From positions 930,001-994,000 of the forward strand of contig NZ_VYVA01000001.1 in assembly GCF_009193215.1 (NCBI RefSeq): a stretch of DNA of 64,000 bases, written 5' to 3'. The translations under genes and the position numbers were made by a program. Positions 1 through 8,469 of this stretch are shown here, piece by piece. Numbering within the stretch: the first letter of the stretch is position 1; each line of letters begins with the position of its first letter. A model generated the notes under the pieces. The model saw nothing but the letters and a program-made list of their open reading frames with translations, ran no database searches and was not told where the DNA came from. Origin of the DNA: Flavicella marina. Lineage in GTDB: Bacteria > Bacteroidota > Bacteroidia > Flavobacteriales > Flavobacteriaceae.

Positions 1-873
1 CCTATCGGAATCAATTACTCAAACCCACACCATTTTAAAAGCGATGTTTTTGTGAAATTTGGAGTACCTATTTCTATGAAAAACTACAAAGAGGCATACG
101 AACTTCAAAAGAAAGAAACGGTACTTCAACTTACGGATTCCATAAAATCAAAACTAGAAGCACTCACGATAGTTATCGAAAACAACTCATTAGAAAGAGT
201 AATTCAACAAATAGAAATTTTATATAGAAGTAAACTTCGTGAAATGCATAGCATACAAGAAAAAGCACCTGCAGATTTTTATTTGTCGAAAGTTATTGTT
301 GATGCTGTAACGTATTTCAAAGAAAAATACCCTGAAAGACTCGGTGCCCTAGAAGAAGATTTAACAGCCTATTTATACAACTTAAAACGCTTAGGAATTA
401 GAGATACACAAATTAGAAATGATAATTTATCTCTAAACAAATTTTCTGAATACCTATTCTTCATTCTTGGATTTCCACTATTTATTTTTGGATTTATCGG
501 AAACTTTATTCCTTTCAAAATTGCAGAAATTTTAGCTAAAAAAATTCTCGTTAGAGCTGACTTTATCGGTTCTATGAAACTAGGTTTGGGAATGTTTATT
601 TTTCTAATTTGTTATAGCATCGAGTTCGTTCTTTTGGCTAACTACACAACTTATTTTTGGGCATTTCTAATTGTTGCCAACTTGTACCCTTTTGGGTTAT
701 TTACCATTAATTATATCAAAAATTACTACCTAGTTCGAGGTACCTTAAAATATTTATATTTAATTCGCAGAAAAGCAAAACTCATTCAGGACTTAAAAAA
801 CACTCGTGCAACGATCGTAGAAATTTTAGAAAAAATTAAAGTAGAATCTCGCATCAAAAAAAAATTAATGTAA
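1..873 (+). CDS. Lysophospholipid acyltransferase-like protein, 5' end outside window
   Basis: The frame is open from base 1, so the gene starts upstream; the GTG at 52 is internal. The first residues (PIGINYSNPHHFKSDVFVKF, then GVPI) match the strand and turn near the end of PlsC-type glycerolipid acyltransferase domains. The HX4D catalytic motif would lie upstream and is not visible. After the domain comes a charged helical stretch and then two or three hydrophobic segments (about 450-520, 565-640, 650-715), as in the long membrane-anchored acyltransferases of Flavobacteriia. It probably acylates lysophospholipid or glycerol-3-phosphate at the inner membrane. Family assignment is fair; substrate is unknown. 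Confidence 0.7.
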   Translation, partial: PIGINYSNPHHFKSDVFVKFGVPISMKNYKEAYELQKKETVLQLTDSIKSKLEALTIVIENNSLERVIQQIEILYRSKLREMHSIQEKAPADFYLSKVIVDAVTYFKEKYPERLGALEEDLTAYLYNLKRLGIRDTQIRNDNLSLNKFSEYLFFILGFPLFIFGFIGNFIPFKIAEILAKKILVRADFIGSMKLGLGMFIFLICYSIEFVLLANYTTYFWAFLIVANLYPFGLFTINYIKNYYLVRGTLKYLYLIRRKAKLIQDLKNTRATIVEILEKIKVESRIKKKLM

Positions 874-902
874 TTTTCAAACCCAACTTAATCTGAATTG
901 TG

Positions 903-1931
903 ATGAATTTTTATTTCTCTAAAACTTTTCTATTTTTTAGCTTTTTGGCCTGTCTGTTTTTTCAAAAGCAGCTTTATGCACAAGAAAAAGACAACCAGTT
1001 TAAATTAGGAGGCTTGCTTTTTGGAGATGTATACCATATATCTCAACACCATCTTGAAAACGAAGTTGGTCGTACAGAAGCTGTATTGAGAAGAGCTTAC
1101 ATAACTTTCGATGCGAAAATCAAAAAAAAATGGTTTGCAAGAGTCAGAACCGAAACCAATCAAGCAGGGGAATTTGGGGTGTATGCATATGAAACAGACG
1201 TAAAAGATTTGTTTGTCGGTTACAAATCAGGAAAGCATAAATTTATTTTAGGACTCTCTCCTACCAAAACATATGATCTAATCGAAGGGATTTGGGGAAT
1301 GCGTTATTTGATGCGTACTCCTATGGATTTACAAGGAGTTGCGAGTAGAGATTTTGGTATCTCTATCGACGGGGCCATCGATCAAAAAAACCGTTTTTTT
1401 TATCGATTTATGATTGGTGCTGGGCAAGATTTTGGTAATGAGACCGGTGATGGACCGAAAACCATGCTCGGTATTACTTACAAAACGAAACACAATTATT
1501 ATTTTGATGTATATGTTGATTACGAAACAATTCCTGGCGAAAAAGATCGATCGACTTTTCAATTATTCTCAGGTTATAAATCAGAAAATCTGCGATGGGG
1601 TTTGCAATACTCACATCAATTCAGGCAAGAAGACCCGGCATTAGAGCTTTTTTCTGGTTTTATAACACAACGTATTTATAAAAAAATAGCTGCCGTAGGT
1701 AGAATCGATCGTATTATGGAACCTAGCCCTAATGGGAATAACATTTCATACATTCCATTCGATCCAACTACAAAAGCTACCATGTTTGTTACAGGGCTCG
1801 AAATACCTCTTACAGATTATTTATTGATAACTCCGAATATCATATTTACAACTTACGATAGACCCGAAACAATACCAAAACCTAATAACGATTTGATGTT
1901 TCGCTGCACTGTCTTTTTAAATCTTGAATAA
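903..1931 (+). CDS. Porin-like outer-membrane beta-barrel protein
   Basis: A 342-residue protein with an N-terminal signal peptide ending near LYAQ and then alternating amphipathic strands throughout, rich in aromatic residues. The opening pattern (FKLGGLLFGDVY, then RRAYITFDAKI) resembles phosphate-selective porin O/P and related Bacteroidota porins, where the second strand reads RRARL.. or similar. It should sit in the outer membrane as a 14-18 strand channel. A GTG lies immediately before the ATG at 903; the ATG gives the cleaner signal peptide. It is 26 bp downstream of the acyltransferase. Its stop is one base from that of the convergent thioredoxin-like gene, leaving no room for a terminator. 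Confidence 0.7.
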   Translation: MNFYFSKTFLFFSFLACLFFQKQLYAQEKDNQFKLGGLLFGDVYHISQHHLENEVGRTEAVLRRAYITFDAKIKKKWFARVRTETNQAGEFGVYAYETDVKDLFVGYKSGKHKFILGLSPTKTYDLIEGIWGMRYLMRTPMDLQGVASRDFGISIDGAIDQKNRFFYRFMIGAGQDFGNETGDGPKTMLGITYKTKHNYYFDVYVDYETIPGEKDRSTFQLFSGYKSENLRWGLQYSHQFRQEDPALELFSGFITQRIYKKIAAVGRIDRIMEPSPNGNNISYIPFDPTTKATMFVTGLEIPLTDYLLITPNIIFTTYDRPETIPKPNNDLMFRCTVFLNLE

Positions 1932-1932
1932 G

Positions 1933-3264
1933 TTATTGTAGCTTCGGTAAAACTTCGTTCAACTCTTTATCGTTATCGGGCAACGCAATAATTCTCTTGT
2001 TTGCATTCAACACTATATAAGTTGGTGTAGACTCAATATTGTATGATCTGGCAATTGTATTTTTCCATTTTCCCAGTGCCAAAACATGTTCCCATCCTTT
2101 AAAATTTGAAGAGATTTTTTTCCAGTTGTTATCTTCTTTTTCTAGAGCTACAGCAACTACTTGAATATTTTTATCTCCGTTTAATTTCTCATACAATTTA
2201 GGTAACTGACTAGTGCAATGTGAACACCCTGTGCTCCAAAAAACCAAAACATAATATTTGTGCGTATTTAATTGTGAAAGTTGTGTATCAGCTTTCACTA
2301 AAAAATCTGGAGCCAAAGCTCCCAAAATTATTTGTAACTGTGCTAACGTTTCTTCTTTGTAGGTTTTGCTTTGCAATTCTTTCGGCAAGCGGTCGTAATA
2401 GTTATCGAACATATGGTTTACCATCGTCACGTTTTCTTCATTCACAAATTCTGAGATGATGATCTGTATCAAATCTTTTTGTAAAGTATTCGCTTTTTGA
2501 ATGGCCATTACATTTTGAATAGACTCTTTGTATAACTTCTCTGAAATTTTTGGGTCTTTACTATAGTTCAAATTAAACACATAGTCGATTACGCGATCTA
2601 CCAAAAATGATGAGTTTATTAACGTTTTGTTATTGAAATCTATATGCTTAAAAAAGTTTTTCTTTATGTTCTCTAGATACACCTGTGGATTTTCAACAAC
2701 TTTAGCCGCATTATACCGCTCGGTAGCCTCGATAAAATCTAACGCCAATAAGTTTCTAGCGTCATACTCAAACTCTTTTTGAATATCTTTCAATTCGAAA
2801 TAGGCTTCTTGATAATTTGTTGCTGAAACTGGACTTGGATTATTAAAATATGCAAGTTGAATAGAATCTAAATATTGCTGACCTAAAAGAATATTTCCCA
2901 AATATTGCTGGTAGATATTATTTTCGTCTGATTTCGAAAAAACAACTGTTTCCTCAGGGTAATCTGGATGAAACTTAAAATCAATATTTTCTTTGTTAAA
3001 AATAAAATCTAAAAACCCCGTTCCTTTTAACCTGTATACAATTCGATACATTCCATAAGGCGCATCTTTCGGTAATTCGAATCGAAATTTTTTGTTTTCA
3101 ATTTTTGAGTTTTTTACATAATGTTGCCGACCTTCTTTTATTTGGTACAGCATTACCCACTTTATGTCCTTAGCAAAAGGTTCAATGGTTCCGTTTATCG
3201 TGTATTGAGCAAAGGAAACACTACAAATTAGTAAAAGAATAAATACTGTAAGTTTTTTCATCAT
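1933..3264 (-). CDS. TlpA-like thioredoxin-fold protein with N-terminal DUF4369-type domain
   Basis: A secreted 443-residue protein: signal peptide (MMKKLTVFILLLICSVSFAQ), a beta-rich domain of the DUF4369 type (about 20-120), a long helical middle, and a C-terminal thioredoxin fold with the redox motif GCSHC inside VFWSTGCSHC. This architecture is typical of periplasmic thiol-disulfide oxidoreductases in Bacteroidota that keep thiols reduced, for example for cytochrome maturation. The middle segment is longer than in simple TlpA. The ATG at 3264 is chosen over an upstream TTG at 3273. Partner proteins are unknown; no cytochrome maturation genes lie next to it. Confidence 0.8.
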   Translation of the reverse strand: MMKKLTVFILLLICSVSFAQYTINGTIEPFAKDIKWVMLYQIKEGRQHYVKNSKIENKKFRFELPKDAPYGMYRIVYRLKGTGFLDFIFNKENIDFKFHPDYPEETVVFSKSDENNIYQQYLGNILLGQQYLDSIQLAYFNNPSPVSATNYQEAYFELKDIQKEFEYDARNLLALDFIEATERYNAAKVVENPQVYLENIKKNFFKHIDFNNKTLINSSFLVDRVIDYVFNLNYSKDPKISEKLYKESIQNVMAIQKANTLQKDLIQIIISEFVNEENVTMVNHMFDNYYDRLPKELQSKTYKEETLAQLQIILGALAPDFLVKADTQLSQLNTHKYYVLVFWSTGCSHCTSQLPKLYEKLNGDKNIQVVAVALEKEDNNWKKISSNFKGWEHVLALGKWKNTIARSYNIESTPTYIVLNANKRIIALPDNDKELNEVLPKLQ

Positions 3265-3294
3265 AACATTCAATGTTCAAAAATTGCACCAAAG

Positions 3295-3645
3295 CTATTC
3301 TTCCTCAGAAGAAAAATATTTTACGATGGCCTCTTTCATTAATATAGTTTGTTCTCCTGGTTTTAGTGTAGGTAGTGTTTCTAAAGCCTTAAAGTGCGGC
3401 CAGCCATCAGGGTCTACAAAGTCAAACTCGTAATACCCATAAGGCACAAGTAATCTGCAAATTGCAATATGCATCAAGTTTACTTTTTCATCCTTTTTAA
3501 ATTCTTGTACTCCTTTCCCTAGCTCTTGAACACCAATCAAATAAATAATTGCATCCAAATCAAGCGTATCACCATCTGCAAATTTGTCTGAAAGAAATTT
3601 TACAACCGACTCCCATGCTTCTTTCAACTCAATATCTCTAGACAT
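3295..3645 (-). CDS. Conserved small acidic protein of unknown function
   Basis: A 116-residue soluble acidic protein without signal peptide or membrane segment. It shows helical segments, then LVPYGYYEFDFVDPDGWPHF and a C-terminal helix ending in SSEEE. I have the impression of a protein conserved across Flavobacteriia but cannot assign a domain or function. It lies 30 bp upstream of the thioredoxin-like gene on the same strand and may be its operon partner. A TAnnTTTG-like promoter element on the minus strand (3662-3669 as TATCTTTG) precedes it, diverging from the cvpA promoter. Confidence 0.7.
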   Translation of the reverse strand: MSRDIELKEAWESVVKFLSDKFADGDTLDLDAIIYLIGVQELGKGVQEFKKDEKVNLMHIAICRLLVPYGYYEFDFVDPDGWPHFKALETLPTLKPGEQTILMKEAIVKYFSSEEE

Positions 3646-3661
3646 ATTCTTCTATTTTTGT

Positions 3662-3738
3662 CGCAAAGATACATCAATTGCCTAAATTTAGGTTTGCCTA
3701 CAATCTTCTAAAAACCTAAAAAGTTTAAGTTATCTTTG
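3662..3738. promoter_or_regulatory. Divergent promoter region with palindrome CCTAAATTTAGG
   Basis: The gap between the 3645 gene and cvpA carries a TATCTTTG element on each strand (plus 3731-3738; minus about 3662-3669), matching the Bacteroidota -7 consensus TAnnTTTG. Neither has a clear TTG at the right distance. Between them is a perfect 12-bp palindrome, CCTAAATTTAGG at 3681-3692, with a further AACCTAAA at 3713. The layout suggests divergent promoters with a possible operator; the regulator is unknown. Confidence 0.4.
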
Positions 3739-3767
3739 AAAAAATTAATCTTGAATTAAAAAATTCT

Positions 3768-4292
3768 ATGAATACTTTTGATGTCATCATAGCGACCTTG
3801 TTAGCCTTCGGGTTTATTCGAGGTATTTTCAAAGGGCTATTTGTTGAAATAGCTTCCTTGGTTGCTTTAATTGGTGGTGTTTACGGCGCCATGCATTTTT
3901 CGTTTTATGCGAGTGATTTTTTGAGTGAACAGCTAGATTGGGACGAACATTATATTTCACTTGCTTCTTTTGCAATAACATTTATTGGAATTGTTGTAGT
4001 AGTCTCTTTGGCTGGAAAATTGTTAACTAAAATTGCAAATTTTGCTGCGCTAGGCATCTTAAACAGAATTTTAGGAGGAATATTTGGGTTTTTAAAAATC
4101 GCTTTGATTTTAAGTGTGATTCTTTCCTTTTTTATCAAAATGAACAATACCATACCATTTGTAAGCAAAGAACAAATGAAAGCTTCTATTTTAGCCGAAC
4201 CTATAAAAAATATTGCGCCAATGCTGTTACCCGATTATTTTGACGAAGCGACAACACCTAGCATAGAAGAAATTATCTCAAATGAAATATAG
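3768..4292 (+). CDS. CvpA family inner-membrane protein
   Basis: A 174-residue protein with four hydrophobic helices (about residues 5-22, 26-45, 62-84, 100-122). The start MNTFDVIIATLLAFGFIRGI and the glycines in the first helix pair are typical of the CvpA/colicin V production family. Members affect envelope homeostasis and purine or colicin phenotypes, but no mechanism is settled. The last 11 bp overlap the start of the next gene, suggesting translational coupling. Family call is good, function open. Confidence 0.85.
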   Translation: MNTFDVIIATLLAFGFIRGIFKGLFVEIASLVALIGGVYGAMHFSFYASDFLSEQLDWDEHYISLASFAITFIGIVVVVSLAGKLLTKIANFAALGILNRILGGIFGFLKIALILSVILSFFIKMNNTIPFVSKEQMKASILAEPIKNIAPMLLPDYFDEATTPSIEEIISNEI

Positions 4293-5091
4293 CATCTTTG
4301 GTTGTGGTTGGTTAGGTTTTCCTTTCGCCCAACATTTAGTACAACAAAACCATCTAGTTAAAGGATCAACTACTTCTATAAAGAAACTAGCGATTTTCTC
4401 TGAAGCTTCAATAGAGCCTTATCATTTGTATATCGATAACAATCAAATAGTCGGAGATACTTTTCGTTTTTTAGAGAGTGATGTTTTGATTATCAGTATT
4501 CCGTTTAGCAAACAAAAAGAGAATCTTACAGCTTACAAAAAACTTGCCTCTTATATAGAAAAATCAAGCATCCAAAAAGTAATTTTCATTAGTTCGACTT
4601 CTGTATATGCTGATACAAACGATCTAGTAACTGAAGATGCTTCAATGGATGTAAACCCACCAAAACAAAAACTTGTTGATTTAGAAAACATCTTTATAAA
4701 TCACCCTGGTTTTGATACAACGATCATCCGTTTTTCTGGTTTGATTGGTGGCTCTCGAAATCCAGGTAATTTTTTTAAGAACAAATCTACGGTAGAGAAT
4801 GGCTTAGCCCCAATAAACCTGATTCATTTAGATGATTGTATTCAGATTCTTCAGAAACTTTGTGACAAAAATTTTCCGAACCAAATCTTCAATGCCTCTT
4901 CAGACACACACCCTACAAGAAAAGAATTTTACACAACTGCTATTCGAAATTTGGGTAAAACGCCACCAAAATTCTCAGAAAACAAAGACTTTAGTTATAA
5001 AATTATCTCGAACGAAAAACTAAAAACTAAATTAGAATATTCCTTTAAGCACTCAGATTTGATGAAAATGCTAGAGGTCTTTAAAAATTAA
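4282..5091 (+). CDS. NAD(P)-binding epimerase-like protein (YeeZ-type SDR)
   Basis: A 269-residue Rossmann protein. The N-terminal motif IFGCGWLGFPFA is the GxGxxG dinucleotide loop, followed by a strand ending SSTSVYAD, where the S/T-S-V-Y element corresponds to the epimerase active-site region. It resembles extended-SDR proteins of the YeeZ type with no assigned substrate. It begins inside the last codons of cvpA, so the two genes are probably one transcription unit ended by the hairpin at 5093-5117. Confidence 0.75.
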   Translation: MKYSIFGCGWLGFPFAQHLVQQNHLVKGSTTSIKKLAIFSEASIEPYHLYIDNNQIVGDTFRFLESDVLIISIPFSKQKENLTAYKKLASYIEKSSIQKVIFISSTSVYADTNDLVTEDASMDVNPPKQKLVDLENIFINHPGFDTTIIRFSGLIGGSRNPGNFFKNKSTVENGLAPINLIHLDDCIQILQKLCDKNFPNQIFNASSDTHPTRKEFYTTAIRNLGKTPPKFSENKDFSYKIISNEKLKTKLEYSFKHSDLMKMLEVFKN

Positions 5092-5092
5092 A

Positions 5093-5117
5093 AAAGCGAC
5101 TCAAAATGAGTCGCTTT
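5093..5117 (+). terminator. Rho-independent terminator after cvpA/epimerase unit
   Basis: A perfect 10-bp stem, AAAGCGACTC and GAGTCGCTTT, with loop AAAAT, starts two bases after the stop codon and runs into a pyrimidine-rich tail. The rest of the gap to 5307 is AT-rich and presumably holds the promoter of the next gene, but no consensus match is clear. Confidence 0.85.
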
Positions 5118-5307
5118 CTCTTTCATAGCAATTTTACATTTGTATAATCAACATAATATAAGATCATCCTCAATACTCTACAATTTTACCCCTAAAACGA
5201 ATTATTTAAACGGATATTTCTTATATTCGATTAACGAATGAAAACAGTATAAAATTAAATAGATTCTAATTAATTGACAACTGTGTTATTTCGCAATTTT
5301 TTGTTTT

Positions 5308-6039
5308 ATGGATATACAAAATGCCCCAAAGATACAATCTGTAGTAACAGAAAAACCTATTGATATTCACAGTGATGAATACCAACATTACGAAAAAATA
5401 ATTCCAAAATTTCCAAATCAAGCTGTCTATATTTATTCTTTTAAAGAAAAAAGAATGGTCTATGCCTGTGGCTGGAAAGAAGTATTGGGGTATGAAGATA
5501 CAGAGGTGAATATGCTTCTAATGGTAAATTCTGCAGTGCCAGAATACGCACAATCTTTAAACGAACTCAACAACAAAGCTTGGTATTTTTTAAGCACAAA
5601 AAAAGAACGACTAGAAGAGTACAGTTTCACTTTCGAAATTCAGCGTTTTCATAAAGAAGGTCATGCCGTTCCAATATTTTCTCGTGTCGGAGTCTATAAA
5701 TCGGTAAATGGTGAAATAGAGCAGGTAATTGGAATTTCTCAGATTGTACCTTCTCTAAAGTTCGGAAAAGTAATGCAATTTGCAACTTATGGTCCAGAAA
5801 AAGAAGAATTCGAAGAGAGTTTAAACAAAGATATTTTTCATCATTTTGCTATTTCTAGAAAAGAAAAAGAAGCACTACAACTCGCTTCAAAAGGTTTTGC
5901 TTTTAAAGAAATTGCAGACAAACTTGGTGTTTCTCAGTCAGCGATTGAAAAGAGAATCATTCCAATGTACAAACGGTTTAAGGTAAAAAGTTTGACACAT
6001 TTGATTAGTTTCGCATACGACAATCACATTCTCCCTTAA
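5308..6039 (+). CDS. PAS-like sensor/LuxR-type transcription regulator
   Basis: A 243-residue cytoplasmic protein. Residues about 25-150 look like a PAS fold (YIYSFKEKRMVYACGWKEVLGY at the start, GISQIV at the end). Residues 180-235 form a LuxR/GerE helix-turn-helix: a conserved REKEALQLASKG helix, then FKEIADKLGVSQSAIEKRI. There is no receiver domain and no phosphorylatable Asp pocket, so it is probably a one-component sensor-regulator. Ligand and targets are unknown. Its stop lies two bases from the convergent epimerase gene. Confidence 0.75.
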   Translation: MDIQNAPKIQSVVTEKPIDIHSDEYQHYEKIIPKFPNQAVYIYSFKEKRMVYACGWKEVLGYEDTEVNMLLMVNSAVPEYAQSLNELNNKAWYFLSTKKERLEEYSFTFEIQRFHKEGHAVPIFSRVGVYKSVNGEIEQVIGISQIVPSLKFGKVMQFATYGPEKEEFEESLNKDIFHHFAISRKEKEALQLASKGFAFKEIADKLGVSQSAIEKRIIPMYKRFKVKSLTHLISFAYDNHILP

Positions 6040-6041
6040 AT

Positions 6042-6950
6042 CTAGTTCAGCAATTGCTTCAAAGCTAAAGAAAGATTTCCTTGATCAAATACAAAGCCTT
6101 CTTTCTTAATTTTCTCTGGAGATACTTGGCTTCCCCCTAGCAATATTACAGCCATATCCCCGAAAACAGCTCTTAAGACAAACGCCGGAATATTCGGCAT
6201 AAAAAATGGTCTTTTCAAAGTTGTTGCTATTTTTTTTGACAGGTCTAAGTTCGTTGTATTGTCAACTATAGCATTGTAAGCTCCAGTTATATTTTTATTT
6301 TCTATACTAAAAACATACATCTTACATAGATCTTCGATATGAATCCAAGGAACGTATTGTTGTCCGCTACCTAAAGCAGCTCCCAAACCAAATTGAAAAG
6401 GCACTACCATTTTTTTCAAAGCCCCCCCTTCTTTACTCAAAACAATACCCGTACGCAACTTAACCACACGAATACCTAATTTCACTATCTGATCCACTTC
6501 GTTCTCCCATTTTATACACACATTTGCTAAAAAATCTTTTCCCAACTCAGCATCTTCAACAAAGTTTATATCCGTTGTTTTGGCTCCATAAATACCCGTT
6601 GCCGATGCAGAAACAAAACTTTCTACATTGTGTTTGTTCTCTTTTAAAGCCGAAGACAACAACCGGGTTGATTGAGTTCTGCTCTCCAGTATTTTTTGCT
6701 TTCTTTTTTCTGTCCACCTACCTGAAGCAACATTTTCTCCCACCAAATGAATAATAGCAACAACACCTTCCAGGCAATTTACATCTACAAACTGTTTGTC
6801 TATATCCCATTGGTAATAGCGTACTTTAGGTGTGTTTTTTCTCAAGGTTCTTGTTAAAATTGCTATTTCGTACCCCATTTCTAGAAGTACGTCCATCAAC
6901 TTTCTACCAATTAAGCCAGTTCCTCCCGTAAGTAGTATTCTTTTATTCAT
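6042..6950 (-). CDS. TIGR01777-type epimerase family protein (YfcH-like)
   Basis: A 302-residue extended SDR: GGTGLIGRKL is the nucleotide-binding loop, VSASATGIYG the region of the active-site Tyr, and the tail has the PFFMPNIPAFVLRAVFGDMAVILLGGSQVSPEKI sequence style characteristic of the TIGR01777/YfcH family (split here only in description). Members bind NADP, but the substrate is unknown; a cell-division role has been reported for a cyanobacterial member. The gene is monocistronic, diverging from mscS. Confidence 0.85.
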   Translation of the reverse strand: MNKRILLTGGTGLIGRKLMDVLLEMGYEIAILTRTLRKNTPKVRYYQWDIDKQFVDVNCLEGVVAIIHLVGENVASGRWTEKRKQKILESRTQSTRLLSSALKENKHNVESFVSASATGIYGAKTTDINFVEDAELGKDFLANVCIKWENEVDQIVKLGIRVVKLRTGIVLSKEGGALKKMVVPFQFGLGAALGSGQQYVPWIHIEDLCKMYVFSIENKNITGAYNAIVDNTTNLDLSKKIATTLKRPFFMPNIPAFVLRAVFGDMAVILLGGSQVSPEKIKKEGFVFDQGNLSLALKQLLN

Positions 6951-7015
6951 ACTGTAAAAATAAGAAACTCTTTCAACTGTAAATATTTGTTAGGATGTAA
7001 CAACAATTAATCTTT

Positions 7016-7023
7016 TATATTTG
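7016..7023 (+). promoter_or_regulatory. Probable -7 promoter element of the MscS gene
   Basis: TATATTTG matches TAnnTTTG and lies 22 bp before the ATG. The nearest upstream TTG (6987-6989) is 26 bp away, longer than the usual spacing, so the -33 half is not convincing. Confidence 0.4.
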
Positions 7024-7045
7024 TGATTCAACTAAAAAATTAATT

Positions 7046-7864
7046 ATGGATATTGAAAACATCAAAAATCAAATCGTAACGCTTGTTAGCGAGTATGGTT
7101 TAAAGTTATTAGGAGCTATAGCTGTTTGGATTATAGGTTCTATGATTGTAAAATCGATGACAAACGGTTTCGGAAAAGTCATGGATAAATCTAAAACAGA
7201 TGCTTCGTTGAAGCCATTTCTAAAGAGCATTGTCGGAGTTATTTTAAAAGTTTTATTGGTTATCACTGTGTTGACCATGCTGGGTATTGAAATGACCTCT
7301 TTTGTTGCTATTTTAGGGGCGGCAGGTTTGGCTGTTGGTATGGCACTTTCTGGAACCTTGCAAAACTTTGCTGGTGGTGTAATGATTCTTGTTTTTAAGC
7401 CTTATAAGGTAGGTGATTTTATCGATGCCCAAGGTTATCAAGGAGTTGTATCAGAGATTCAGATTTTTAATACTATTTTAAAAACTTTAGACAACAAAGT
7501 TATCATCATTCCAAATGGTGGATTGTCAACTTCATCTATGACCAACTATTCTGTTGAGAAATACAGACGTGTAGATTTTACTTTTGGAGTAGGATATGGC
7601 GATAGTACAACAAAAACAAAAGAGGTATTAAACGGATTGATTGCCGCTGACAAAAGAATTCTTTCTGGAGGAGCACACGATCCTTTCGTAGCTGTTTCCG
7701 GATTAGGTGATAGTTCTGTTGATTTTGTAGTACGCGTTTGGGTAAATGCAGAAGATTATTGGGGAGTATTTTTCGATATGAACGAAAATGTATACAACAC
7801 ATTCAACAAAGAAGGATTGAATATTCCTTATCCTCAAATGGATGTACATGTGCACAAAAGTTAA
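7046..7864 (+). CDS. Small-conductance mechanosensitive channel (MscS family)
   Basis: A 272-residue channel of the compact MscS type: three transmembrane helices, the third being the glycine/alanine-rich pore helix (GAAGLAVGMALSGTLQNFAGG at about 90-110), then the beta domain (FKPYKVGDFIDAQGYQGVV) and the PNGGLSTSSMTNYS element before the C-terminal alpha/beta domain. It opens under membrane tension to release solutes on osmotic downshock. Length fits E. coli MscS (286). It stands alone between a divergent gene and a bidirectional terminator. Confidence 0.9.
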   Translation: MDIENIKNQIVTLVSEYGLKLLGAIAVWIIGSMIVKSMTNGFGKVMDKSKTDASLKPFLKSIVGVILKVLLVITVLTMLGIEMTSFVAILGAAGLAVGMALSGTLQNFAGGVMILVFKPYKVGDFIDAQGYQGVVSEIQIFNTILKTLDNKVIIIPNGGLSTSSMTNYSVEKYRRVDFTFGVGYGDSTTKTKEVLNGLIAADKRILSGGAHDPFVAVSGLGDSSVDFVVRVWVNAEDYWGVFFDMNENVYNTFNKEGLNIPYPQMDVHVHKS

Positions 7865-7893
7865 TAGATCGTGTAAATGTAAATGATTCAAAT

Positions 7894-7927
7894 AAAAAAA
7901 GCCTTACTCTAAGAGTAAGGCTTTTTT
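7894..7927. terminator. Bidirectional terminator between mscS-like gene and outer-membrane protein
   Basis: GCCTTACT and AGTAAGGC form the stem around loop CTAAG, flanked by seven A on the left and six T on the right. It can terminate both the plus-strand channel gene and the convergent minus-strand gene ending at 7946. Confidence 0.9.
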
Positions 7928-7945
7928 GTGTTATATGTTGATATT

Positions 7946-8389
7946 TTACATATGAATACCCACACCTAAACTACCTCCACTGTTACCAGCTTCAAGAATA
8001 ATACCCCATGTTTGGTTGAATTTATATTCACCACCTATGTGTAAATTCCAGCTTAAGTCACTGTTGTAATCACTAGCTAGACCAATGTTAAAACCAGCAC
8101 CAGCACCTCCCCAGATATCCCAAGGCTCATTTAATTTTAATAAAGAGTCGAAATAGTAATCTACTCTTGCTCCTGCTCTAATATAATCAAAGTCAAAAGG
8201 AACTGTAGCTTCAGGAGAAATTGTCCAGTTTTTTGCTAATGCAATTTCATAGTTACCTGTAACTGACGAGTTGTTCCCGAAAGTAGCAAATAAGTTTAAG
8301 GCTTTACCATAAGATTCTTGAGCTGAAACAGCTGAAGCAGCTCCAAAAGTAAAGACACAAAATAAGGCGATTCTTAGTAATTTTTTCAT
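7946..8389 (-). CDS. Small outer-membrane beta-barrel protein
   Basis: A 147-residue protein with signal peptide (cleavage near AVSAQES) and then alternating strands, ending ...GGSLGVGIHM. Size and pattern suit an eight-stranded barrel of the OmpA/OmpW-like class. No enzymatic motif is visible. Upstream on its own strand, 12 bp before the ATG, is a 17-bp inverted repeat (8401-8417), which could be an operator. Confidence 0.65.
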   Translation of the reverse strand: MKKLLRIALFCVFTFGAASAVSAQESYGKALNLFATFGNNSSVTGNYEIALAKNWTISPEATVPFDFDYIRAGARVDYYFDSLLKLNEPWDIWGGAGAGFNIGLASDYNSDLSWNLHIGGEYKFNQTWGIILEAGNSGGSLGVGIHM

Positions 8390-8400
8390 GTTTGTTAAAT

Positions 8401-8417
8401 ATTAGTTAATAACTAAT
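8401..8417. promoter_or_regulatory. Inverted repeat ATTAGTTA-A-TAACTAAT upstream of outer-membrane gene
   Basis: Two perfect 8-bp arms around one base lie 12 bp before the start of the minus-strand outer-membrane protein gene and behind batE. A dimeric repressor site is one possible reading; no regulator is adjacent. Confidence 0.3.
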
Positions 8418-8469
8418 ACGAATATAACAAAAAATTGAGTTTAAAATCAAAGTAACTATTAATTACTTT

